NCBI RefSeq assembly: GCF_042666875.1
Contig: NZ_JBHTCX010000007.1
Location: 124,001-188,000 of the forward strand
Source of the DNA: Brachybacterium sp042666875
GTDB taxonomy: Bacteria; Actinomycetota; Actinomycetes; Actinomycetales; Dermabacteraceae
Length of the DNA: 64,000 nucleotides
Direction: 5' to 3'
Positions 56,954-64,000 of this stretch are shown in pieces; the first letter of the stretch is position 1; every line of letters begins with the position of its first letter. The notes beneath the pieces were generated by a model, which ran no database searches, was not told the origin of the DNA, and was given only the letters and a program-made list of their open reading frames with translations. The translations under genes and the position numbers were made by a program.

Positions 56954-57823
56954 GTGAGCAACAATGGATGCGTGAATCTGCGCAGCTCGCCGGCGGACGG
57001 ACCCACCACCCCCTCGAAGCGTCCCCCGCTGCCCAAGGACCGGTCCGCCCGCTGGGACCACGTGCTGAATCTGCTCGCCTCCAGCAAGCGGCTGAGCGTC
57101 TCGGAGGTCGCCGCCGAGCTCGGGATCAGCGAATCCACGGTGCGCCGCGACTTCATGGAGATGGAGCGCGCTCAGCTCGTGCGTCGCACCCACGGCGGGA
57201 TCGTGGCGATCGACGTCGCCTACTCTCTCGCCACCGTCCCCCGGGCCACGGACGAGAACTCGGCGCAGCGCGAGGCGGTGGCCGACTTCGCCGCGTCCCT
57301 GGTCGAACCGGGGCAGATCATCGGCTTCAACGGCGGGCGCACCACCACGGCGACCTCCCGCCGCGCCGTCGCCCGTCCCGACATCGACTCCCGCGACGGC
57401 AGCCCGGGCCTGACGGTCGTCTGTGCGGCGCTGAACATCGCCACCGAGGCGGTGCTGCGGCCCTCCGTGCGCACCGTCGTCCTCGGCGGGGTCGCCGAGC
57501 CCTACTCCTTCGAGCTGACGGGCCCGCTGGCCACGGCGACCATGCGGGACCTGTGGCTGGACACGATGTTCGTCGGCACCGTCGGGCTCGACATCGATGC
57601 CGGCCTGACCTGCAACTCCGACTCGGAGGCCGGCGTCACCCGGATCATGATCGGCCACTCCCGGCGGGTCGTGGGGCTTGCGACGGCCGACAAGATCGGC
57701 CACCGCGCCCTCGCCGGCATCTGCCCGGTCTCGGTGCTGACCGACCTGATCATCGCCGGGCCGGTCCCGGACGAGCTGCGAGCCCATCTCGCCGAGGCTT
57801 CGGTGCGGCTGCACGAGGTGTGA
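56954..57823 (+). CDS. DeoR/GlpR-family transcriptional regulator
   Basis: A 289-residue sugar-metabolism type repressor. The N-terminal HTH: RWDHVLNLLASSKRLSVSEV, AAELGISESTVRRDFMEMER with AQLVRRTHGGIVAIDVAYS (~residues 33-90). The DeoRC sensor domain: VEPGQIIGFNGGRTTTATSR near 115-135, LTVVCAALNIATEAVLR, DTMFVGTVGLDIDAGLTCNS, and ATADKIGHRALAGICPVSVL near 255 (K of the phospho-sugar site). The exact start is uncertain (GTG at 56954 or 56972). Effector probably a phosphorylated sugar; target unknown. Confidence 0.88.
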   Translation: MSNNGCVNLRSSPADGPTTPSKRPPLPKDRSARWDHVLNLLASSKRLSVSEVAAELGISESTVRRDFMEMERAQLVRRTHGGIVAIDVAYSLATVPRATDENSAQREAVADFAASLVEPGQIIGFNGGRTTTATSRRAVARPDIDSRDGSPGLTVVCAALNIATEAVLRPSVRTVVLGGVAEPYSFELTGPLATATMRDLWLDTMFVGTVGLDIDAGLTCNSDSEAGVTRIMIGHSRRVVGLATADKIGHRALAGICPVSVLTDLIIAGPVPDELRAHLAEASVRLHEV

Positions 57824-57947
57824 ACCGGCCAGGGCCCGGCCGGACCCGCCGGCCGACGCCGGGGTGCGGGCCGATGTGAGCAGGACCAGCGATGCGCCCG
57901 GCACGCCTGCGCGAGCGGAGGCCCCTGTCCCGGTAGCGTGAGCAACC

Positions 57948-60900
57948 ATGTGGAGACTCCTGCGCGGCAAGAACCGCCCGGACGGCACGGCACAGGACGC
58001 GGATCCCCGCGACGACGCCCTGTCGGCCCTGGCTCGCGAGCATCGGGCCGCCGCGAAGCCCGCCCGCAGCGGCGACGACCGGCCGGAGACCGCCGCCTCC
58101 CGCCGTTCCCAGCGCACCGCATCGGCGAGCACCCAGGACAGGCCCGAGAGCACCGGCGGCGTGGACATCGTCGTGGATCGGCACCTCGACGAGGTCGGGG
58201 CCGGGATCGCGCCCGAGCAGGACGAGGACGACCTGCCCGCACCGCCGCGCGAGCACCGCCCGCTCAGCCGTGACGACCTGGTCGCCGACGCCCTGGACCG
58301 TTGGGCCCAGCAGATCACCGGCGGCGTCACCGCGCCCTCGTTCCTGACCCAGATCCGGGCCGGCGCGACCGTCCTGGACCTCAGCCACTCCCACCCCTCG
58401 GGCCTGGCACAGCTGCTCGCCGGTCGCGGCCCGACCCGACTGTCCTCCCTGGTCCGCGAGGTCGGCGCCCTGGCCGACGCCCGTGCGCACGCCCGCACCA
58501 TCCGCGAGGTGGCCGAGCGCCACGCGGAAGAGGTGGGCCTGACCACGTGCCATCTCGGCATCGGAGAGGCCACCTGGATCCCGGAGGACGGCTCCGAGCC
58601 GATCCACGCTCCCGTCCTGGTGCGCCCCATCACCCTGCGCCTGCGCGGCAACGCCCGCGAGGACGTCGACCTCGAGGTGGACACCACCGCCGACCTGAAC
58701 CCGGTGCTGCTGCGCTCCCTGCGCGAGGCGGGCGTCGCCGTCGACGCCCGCGCGCTGCTGGCGACCACCGACAGCACGCACGGCTTCGACCCCAATCCGG
58801 TGCTGGACGCCTTCCGCTCCCTCGGCCAGCCGCTGCCCGGCTTCCGCGTCACCCACGCTCTCGTGGTCGGCAATCTCATGGACGCCGCCGGGTCGGTCGC
58901 CGAGGACCTCGCCATCGATCGCTGCGACTGGTCCTCCTCCCCGCTGATCGCCGCGCTCGCCGGTGACGCCGAGGCCCAGGCCGTGGTGCGCCCCGATCCG
59001 GGCGAGCGTGACGGCGCCGAAGCAGCCCGCGCCGGCCGCGCAGACACCTCAGGCACCGCAGAAACCCCAGGCACCGCAGACACCGCGGATCACGCCGTTC
59101 CCGAGGTCCCCGAGGACGAACTGGTCGCGGCGGTGGACCCCGATCACCGCAAGGTGCTCGCGCGGGTGCTCGCCGGCCAGGACCTCGCTGTGGCGACTCC
59201 ACCGGGAACCGGCAGCCTCGACCTCGTCGTCGACCTCGCCGAGGAGCTCAACGCCCGCGGCCGCAGCGTGCTGGTGGTCTCCCAGCGCCGCCGCAATCTG
59301 GCCCAGCTGGTCCAGCTCGCGCGCGGGCGGGGGCTGGAGGAGCTCGTCTTCGATCTCTCGCCGGACCCGTCGCTGCAGCGCAACGCCTCCGCTGCGCTGC
59401 TGCGCAGCCTGCGACGCGCCGGCTCCTACGGTCTGGGCGCCGGTGACACCGCCCCGGCGGAACTGGGCGAGACGCGCGAGACCCTGGTCGGCCACGTGGA
59501 GGCGATGCATCGCATCCAGCACCCGTGGGGAGCCTCCGCCCACGACGCGATCTCCGCGCTCGCTGCCCTGACCCGGCTGCGTCCGGCGCCCCGCACGCAG
59601 GTGCGCCTGCGCGCCGATGTCGCGGCCCAGATGGTCGGCGCCGACCGTGATCGCTTCGCGGCTGCTCTGCGCGAGGCCGCAGAGGTCGGGATCCTCTCCA
59701 GCGGGCCGGAGGAGTCCGCCTGGTACGGCGCGCCCATCAGCTCGGACACGCAGGCGGCCCGCGCCGAGGAGCTCGTCTCTGTGCTGCGCGAGGAGATCCT
59801 GCCGCAGCTGCGCAAGGCGTGCGACGTGACCGGCGGGAAGCTCGGCCTCGCCGAGCCCACCAGCCTCCGGCAGCTGACCCAGCGGCTGAGCCTGCTGGAC
59901 CGTGTGCAGGCACTGCTGTCGACCTTCCAGGCCGCGGTGTTCGTCTCCCCGCTGGCCGATCTCGAAGCTGCGACGGCCGACAAGGCCTGGCGCATCGAGC
60001 ACGGCGTGACCATGGGGTGGGGCACGCGGCGCCGACTGCGCAAGGAGGCCGCCTCCCTGCAGCGCCCCTCCTCCCTGTCCCCGGACCTCCACCGCGACCT
60101 CACCGAGGCCCGCCGCGTCGCCGAGGACTGGCGGCGGGTCACGGCTGAGCGCGAGGCCGACGGCGGATCGAGCGCTGCCGCCTCTGCCTCGTCGGCCCCG
60201 CAGTCGCCGTCGGACGCCGACTCCTCTTCGGATGCCGTCTCGCCCGCCGGCTCCGGTTCGCCCACCGGCTCGGCCTCGTCCGCGGGCCCCAGGCGGTCCC
60301 GGTCGGCCCCCGGCTCCAAGCCGTCCCTCCCGCCGGATCTCGCCGCCGTGCACCGCACCGCGGACCGCGCCCAGAAGGTGCTCGACGAGCTGGCGGTGCT
60401 GCTGGATGGCACCGAGGCCGGCAGCGACCTCGCCCGCACCGACCTCGACGAGCTCGAGCGCCGCTTCGAGGCGCTGCACCGCGACCGTGCAGATCTCGAG
60501 AATCTGCCGCGCCGCACCGAGCTGCTGCGGCGCCTGTCCTTCGACGGGCTCGGCGAGCTGGTCGAGGATCTCCGCATGCGGCGCGTGCCGATCGACCAGG
60601 TCGAGGCGGAGCTGGAGCTGTGCTGGTGGCGCACCGTGCTGGAGCTGATCGCCGGGGCGGAGCCCACCATCTCCCAGTACGACGGCACCTCGCTCTCGCA
60701 GGTCGCCGAACGCTTCCGGCGCCTGGACGCCGAATACCTCGCCAGCGCCTCCGCACGGGTCCACGCCGCGGCCGACGAGGCCCGCGTGGAGACCATGAAG
60801 ACCTACCCGGACACCTCCCGCGCGGCGATCGCGGAGCTGGCCCGCTCCTCGACCGTCTCGATCCGCGACCTGGCCGCGAAATACGAGGACATCCTCTTCG

Positions 60901-62879
60901 CCGCCCGGCCCACCTGGCTGGCCTCCCCGTACCTGGTCCCGCAGGTGATCCCGCGTGGCCGCCACTTCGACGTGGTGATCGTGGCCGACGGAGGCCGCCT
61001 GCCCACTGCCGCCGCCCTGCCCTCGATCGTGCGCGCCGAACAGACCGTCGTCGTCGGCGATCCGCTCGAGTACGGCGGCGACGGCGCTCCCAGCCTGCTG
61101 GACGACATGCTGCGCATCGCCCCGCACGTCGAGCTGCTGCGCGACAAGCACCCGGCCACCGACGGGCTGCGCACCTTCGCCCAGCGCCGAGCCCTGGTGG
61201 GCGAGGTGGTCGCGGTGCCCAGCCCCATCGCCCCCGAGCAGGACCGCCTGGTGCGGGTGGAGAACGGCCGCGGCGCGGTCACCGAGGGCATGGAGTACGT
61301 CGAGAGCACCGAGGCCGAGCTGCGCCGTGTGACCGACCTCGTCATCGAGCACGCCCGCACCCGTTCCGAGCGCTCCCTCGCGGTGCTCACGTTCACCGAG
61401 GACCATGCCCGGCGCCTGATGGACCGCATCATGAACACGGTCTCGGTGATCCCCGCGCTGCGCGACTACTTCGACCCCGGCGCCCGCGAGGTGTTCACGG
61501 TGCTGCCCGCCGCCCAGGCGACCTCGATCCTGCGCGACGACATCATCGTCTCGGTCGGGTTCGGCAAGACGCCGCACGGCCGGCTCCTGCACCGCTTCGG
61601 TCCCCTGTCCGAGCCCGACGGCCGCAAGGCCCTGGCCACGGTCATCACCCGCGCCCGCGGCCGCACCACCGTCGTCTCCTCGATCGACGTCCAGGATCTC
61701 GACCACACCCGCCTGCGCAGCGAAGGCGCCCGCGACTTGCGGGCGATGCTGTGGGTGCTGCGCGGCGGGCCCGACGTCCCCGTGCTGCCCCACGTCGCGG
61801 CGCTGACCGGGCGCGAGGAGCTCAGCGCCCCGCCGGAGACCGAGGCACCGCGCCGATCGCCGGCCGCCCCGGGCGAGGACGCCGAGGACACCGCCGCCGC
61901 ACGTGGCGCCTCGCCGGCATCGGCCACTCAGACATCCGGCAGCAGCCCCGAATCGGAACTGTCGGACGAGGACCTCGACGCGGCCATCGAGGCGGCCCTG
62001 GCCCGGAAATCCGCTGATTCCGCGGGTGGCGGCGACACGGAGCAGCAGCCGAGCGCAGCCGATGCCGCGGAGGCGGGAGCTCCCTCACCGAGCGATCCTG
62101 AGCCGGTCGGCGAACAGAGCGTCGAGGATGACCGGGCCGACAACACGGCGACCACCGCGGCGGTGACGGACCCTGATGCATCAGGAGACGCAGCGCGCGG
62201 CCCCGATGCCGAGGCGACCGGCCAGGCCGATCAGGCCGCGCAGACCGACGAGGCTGCGGAGCCCGCCGCCCCGCGCGAGCTGGAGACCGACGCACTCGTG
62301 CGCGACCTCGCCGACCGTCTGTGGCGACTGGGACTGCTGGTCGAGAGCAACTTCGGCCTGACCTCGGACCGCATCGAGCTCGCCCTGGGGCACCCCGAGA
62401 TGCCCGGCCGCCTCCTGCTCGCGGTGGACACCGACGGCGCCCGCTACGTGGCCACCTCCAGCCAGCGCGAGCGCGACCGTCTGCGCGCCGAACGCCTCGA
62501 GGCCGCCGGCTGGGCGACCGAGCGGGTGTGGTCATGGGCGCTGTTCATCGATCCCGACGGGGAGGCCGAACGCATCCGGCGCGCGGTGGACCGAGCCCTG
62601 CGACTGGTCCAGGCCGAGGAGCGCTCCGATTCGCCCAGCGGCGTCGGCACCATCCGCCATCGCCTGCCGCGCCCGCAGATCCCCGCCGGGCATCCGCTGT
62701 CCTTCTACTCCAGCGAGGATTTCGACGCCGTGGTGGAGTACATCTGCTCCGACGGCCGAGCCCGCCTCGAGGAGCACCTGGCCACCGAGGTGCGCAGCTT
62801 CCTCGGCTTCGAGCACCGGTCCGTGCTGCTGGATGTGTCGGTCTCCAGCGCGATCCGCCGCTACCAGGAACGGCAATGA
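57948..62879 (+). CDS. DUF4011-type SF1 helicase-like protein with C-terminal nuclease-like domain
   Basis: A 1643-residue protein. After a disordered N-terminus (~110 residues), a DUF4011-like region runs to ~350 (APSFLTQIRAGATVLDLSHS, LGIGEATWIPEDGSEPIHAP). A helicase-like core follows. Its Walker A is ATPPGTGSLDLV near 418, where a Lys is expected after GTG, and its Walker B is VVIVADGGRLPTA near 1007, where DE is expected. SF1 C-terminal motifs near 1200-1260 remain (SVGFGKTPHGRLLHRFGPLS, VITRARGRTTVVSSI). A C-terminal MTES_1575/Vsr-like domain (~1448-1550) has LLVESNFGLTSDRIELALGH, LLAVDTDGARYVATS and RERDRLRAERLEAAGWATER. Thus a likely ATPase-dead relative. Role unknown; related helicase-nuclease proteins occur in DNA-defence contexts. 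Confidence 0.88.
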   Translation: MWRLLRGKNRPDGTAQDADPRDDALSALAREHRAAAKPARSGDDRPETAASRRSQRTASASTQDRPESTGGVDIVVDRHLDEVGAGIAPEQDEDDLPAPPREHRPLSRDDLVADALDRWAQQITGGVTAPSFLTQIRAGATVLDLSHSHPSGLAQLLAGRGPTRLSSLVREVGALADARAHARTIREVAERHAEEVGLTTCHLGIGEATWIPEDGSEPIHAPVLVRPITLRLRGNAREDVDLEVDTTADLNPVLLRSLREAGVAVDARALLATTDSTHGFDPNPVLDAFRSLGQPLPGFRVTHALVVGNLMDAAGSVAEDLAIDRCDWSSSPLIAALAGDAEAQAVVRPDPGERDGAEAARAGRADTSGTAETPGTADTADHAVPEVPEDELVAAVDPDHRKVLARVLAGQDLAVATPPGTGSLDLVVDLAEELNARGRSVLVVSQRRRNLAQLVQLARGRGLEELVFDLSPDPSLQRNASAALLRSLRRAGSYGLGAGDTAPAELGETRETLVGHVEAMHRIQHPWGASAHDAISALAALTRLRPAPRTQVRLRADVAAQMVGADRDRFAAALREAAEVGILSSGPEESAWYGAPISSDTQAARAEELVSVLREEILPQLRKACDVTGGKLGLAEPTSLRQLTQRLSLLDRVQALLSTFQAAVFVSPLADLEAATADKAWRIEHGVTMGWGTRRRLRKEAASLQRPSSLSPDLHRDLTEARRVAEDWRRVTAEREADGGSSAAASASSAPQSPSDADSSSDAVSPAGSGSPTGSASSAGPRRSRSAPGSKPSLPPDLAAVHRTADRAQKVLDELAVLLDGTEAGSDLARTDLDELERRFEALHRDRADLENLPRRTELLRRLSFDGLGELVEDLRMRRVPIDQVEAELELCWWRTVLELIAGAEPTISQYDGTSLSQVAERFRRLDAEYLASASARVHAAADEARVETMKTYPDTSRAAIAELARSSTVSIRDLAAKYEDILFAARPTWLASPYLVPQVIPRGRHFDVVIVADGGRLPTAAALPSIVRAEQTVVVGDPLEYGGDGAPSLLDDMLRIAPHVELLRDKHPATDGLRTFAQRRALVGEVVAVPSPIAPEQDRLVRVENGRGAVTEGMEYVESTEAELRRVTDLVIEHARTRSERSLAVLTFTEDHARRLMDRIMNTVSVIPALRDYFDPGAREVFTVLPAAQATSILRDDIIVSVGFGKTPHGRLLHRFGPLSEPDGRKALATVITRARGRTTVVSSIDVQDLDHTRLRSEGARDLRAMLWVLRGGPDVPVLPHVAALTGREELSAPPETEAPRRSPAAPGEDAEDTAAARGASPASATQTSGSSPESELSDEDLDAAIEAALARKSADSAGGGDTEQQPSAADAAEAGAPSPSDPEPVGEQSVEDDRADNTATTAAVTDPDASGDAARGPDAEATGQADQAAQTDEAAEPAAPRELETDALVRDLADRLWRLGLLVESNFGLTSDRIELALGHPEMPGRLLLAVDTDGARYVATSSQRERDRLRAERLEAAGWATERVWSWALFIDPDGEAERIRRAVDRALRLVQAEERSDSPSGVGTIRHRLPRPQIPAGHPLSFYSSEDFDAVVEYICSDGRARLEEHLATEVRSFLGFEHRSVLLDVSVSSAIRRYQERQ

Positions 62880-62899
62880 CCCACCGGGAGCGGCGATGA
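62876..62899 (+). CDS. minicistron 1 (MTHRERR)
   Basis: A 7-codon frame starting in the ATGA of the helicase stop and ending in the next ATGA. Translation is inferred only from its exact overlap geometry. Confidence 0.3.
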   Translation: MTHRERR

Positions 62900-62919
62900 G
62901 CCAGCAGGAACAGCGATGA
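62896..62919 (+). CDS. minicistron 2 (MSQQEQR)
   Basis: A 7-codon frame overlapping minicistron 1 by ATGA and the next gene (MSRRVV) by ATGA. AGGAACAG upstream of the following ATG may be the real ribosome site for the 69-aa gene. Confidence 0.3.
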   Translation: MSQQEQR

Positions 62920-63125
62920 GCCGCAGAGTCGTGATCTCCTCGGTGACGGGCAAGCCCATCGCCTGGGACGAGCCCGAGGACGACGAGCCCGGCGAGTCCG
63001 AGCCGGAGCGTCGCCCGATCGTGCCGGACCGCCTGGCCGAGGAGGCCCCGGAGCCCGGGACCGACGAATCCAACGATCACCGCATCGCCGGAGACGTCCC
63101 GCCCCACTGGGGACCCGGACGCTGA
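62916..63125 (+). CDS. small conserved hypothetical protein, 69 aa
   Basis: MSRRVVISSVTGKPIAWDEP begins the protein; the rest is acidic and proline-rich (EDDEPGESEPERRPIVPDRL). Short proteins with this V-I-S-x-V-T-G-x-P start are seen downstream of large helicase-like genes in related actinobacteria, by memory; no function known. Linked to the helicase gene by the ATGA chain. Confidence 0.65.
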   Translation: MSRRVVISSVTGKPIAWDEPEDDEPGESEPERRPIVPDRLAEEAPEPGTDESNDHRIAGDVPPHWGPGR

Positions 63126-63230
63126 GGCGCTCGATCCCGACCCCGACACCACCGGGATCTCGCGCGACATGACGGGGCTCGAGACCGGCATTGACCGAGG
63201 CCCCAGCAAGCGCCCCGTACGCTAGCGGCC

Positions 63231-64000
63231 ATGACGGACCCCGCCTCTGCCCCCTCGAAGAACGCCGCCTCGGCGGAGCCTGGCCGGGAGCCGGCTCTGC
63301 CGCAGCACCGCAACCCCCTGGGGAACCTGCTGCGCGGAGCGCTCATCGGTCTGGTCGAGACCATCCCCGGAGTCAGCGGCGGCACGGTCGCCCTGGTCAC
63401 CGGGATCTATGACGAGCTGATCGACTCCGGCCACCACGTCACCGCTGCCGCCCGCCGGCTGGTCACCGGCCCGGATCGCCTCACCTCGATGCGCCGGGAG
63501 CTGCGGGCCGTCTCCTGGATCCTGGTGATCCCGCTGCTGATCGGCATGGGCGCCGCCGTGCTGACCCTGGCCGGTCCGGTCTCACATCTGGTCGAGACCT
63601 TCCCGCAGACCATGCGTGCGCTGTTCTTCGGACTGGTGCTCGGCTCGGTCATGGTCCCCGTCCGTCTCTCCGGCGGGGCCTGGCGGGGCGCAGAGTACCT
63701 CCGCTTCGCCGTGGGGGCGGTCATCGCGTTCGCGCTGACGTCGCTGCCCACCGCCTCCCTCGAGCCGAGCCTGTGGATCATCGCGCCCGCGGCCGCCCTC
63801 GCGGTCAGCGCCCTCGTGCTGCCCGGCCTGTCGGGCTCCTTCATCCTGCTCAGCCTGGGGCTCTACCAGCCCGTGCTGCAGGCCGTCGACCAGCGGGACC
63901 TCGGCTTCATCGCCTGGTTCGGGCTGTGGGCCTGCGTGGGCCTGGTGGTGATGGTCAAGCTGCTGCGCTACGTGCTGACCCGCTACCACCGCAGCACCAT
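63231..64000 (+). CDS. DUF368 membrane protein (cut by the window end)
   Basis: At least 256 residues are visible; the gene continues past the window. DUF368 proteins are polytopic membrane proteins; some relatives transport polyprenyl phosphate lipid carriers. After a Pro/Ala-rich N-terminus comes the family start LLRGALIGLVETIPGVSGGT with VALVTGIYDELIDSGHH (~residues 34-70). Later: LFFGLVLGSVMVPVRLSGGA, LPGLSGSFILLSLGLYQPVL near 198-217, and several hydrophobic helices. The duplicated P-G-x-S-G motifs (ETIPGVSGGT and VLPGLSGSF) are typical. ATG 63231 (MTDPASAPSKN). Confidence 0.92.
   Translation, partial: MTDPASAPSKNAASAEPGREPALPQHRNPLGNLLRGALIGLVETIPGVSGGTVALVTGIYDELIDSGHHVTAAARRLVTGPDRLTSMRRELRAVSWILVIPLLIGMGAAVLTLAGPVSHLVETFPQTMRALFFGLVLGSVMVPVRLSGGAWRGAEYLRFAVGAVIAFALTSLPTASLEPSLWIIAPAAALAVSALVLPGLSGSFILLSLGLYQPVLQAVDQRDLGFIAWFGLWACVGLVVMVKLLRYVLTRYHRST

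Larger units (their letters stand above)
62861..62920 (+). repeat. three degenerate 20-bp tandem units with chained ATGA overlaps
   Basis: Units at 62861, 62881 and 62901 each carry a purine-rich stretch (AGGAAC/GGGAGC/AGGAAC) then CR-ATGA. ATGA occurs at 62876, 62896 and 62916. The helicase stop, two 7-residue minicistrons and the next gene start are thereby linked (see findings). Confidence 0.85.

Noticed and set aside
59049..61793. A 914-codon minus-strand open frame
   Set aside because: It lies opposite the helicase-like gene, is Gly/Gln/His-rich low complexity, and has no ribosome site.

Overview
The window is high-GC DNA (roughly 70% by eye) with frequent GTG starts, dense ATGA/GTGA overlaps and a WhiB-like protein. 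This points to an actinobacterium, most likely of the Micrococcales (Brachybacterium/Dermabacteraceae-like). The genus is inference; no rRNA or marker gene is present to settle it.

Layout. 1-5.4 kb: the N-terminal part of a Pls/PosA-like membrane non-ribosomal peptide synthetase, small stress or membrane proteins, and a YigZ protein. 5.5-9.8 kb: ectABC (ectoine synthesis) divergent from an AgcS-type alanine/glycine symporter. 9.9-12.9 kb: tRNA-Lys, a ZapE/AFG1 ATPase divergent from a TetR regulator with two matched operators between them, then a MerR regulator divergent from an FMN reductase. 12.9-24.7 kb: a nonsense-interrupted MFS pump, a TIM-barrel isomerase, a DedA protein, a two-component system, an acyltransferase, a DMT-like protein, an FGGY kinase and an orphan ABC ATPase. 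24.8-30.5 kb: aldo/keto reductase, GH13 alpha-glucosidase, and a four-gene operon of SipW-type signal peptidase with camelysin/TasA-like exported proteins. 30.8-38.7 kb: a Gfo/Idh/MocA dehydrogenase, a betaine/proline-type ABC importer with two tandem binding proteins, a dienelactone hydrolase and a lipoprotein. 38.9-41.5 kb: a TPP riboswitch and thiM-thiE-thiD. 42.5-44.5 kb: an S9 peptidase split by a frameshift.

44,578-54,073 is an integrated actinomycete integrative and conjugative element (AICE) in a tRNA-Arg(CCT) gene. It is bounded by a 43-bp direct repeat of the tRNA 3' part. Its backbone is GntR/KorSA-like regulator, SCO3933-like protein, FtsK/TraB-like translocase, WhiB-like protein, RepSA-like initiator, Xis and tyrosine integrase. 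The left part carries lower-GC cargo: an acidic unknown protein, a translationally coupled pair of unknown proteins, and a YdcF-family protein. Paired GGGGGTCAC repeats inside each end look like integrase arm sites.

54.2-64 kb: a MobA-like/nitrilase fusion, a CopC-domain protein, an MT0933-like small protein, a DeoR regulator, a 1643-aa DUF4011-type helicase-like protein with a C-terminal nuclease-like domain and apparently degenerate Walker motifs, a chain of two 7-residue minicistrons leading into a small protein, and a DUF368 membrane protein cut by the window end.

How the genes work together: ectABC, the betaine-type importer and the AgcS symporter suggest osmolyte synthesis and uptake. 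The SipW operon suggests a secreted fibre or matrix protein set. The thi genes form one riboswitch-controlled salvage operon. The best candidates for something undescribed are the AICE cargo pair (45,655-47,297), the helicase-like pseudoenzyme with its downstream ATGA minicistron chain, and the Pls-like synthetase.
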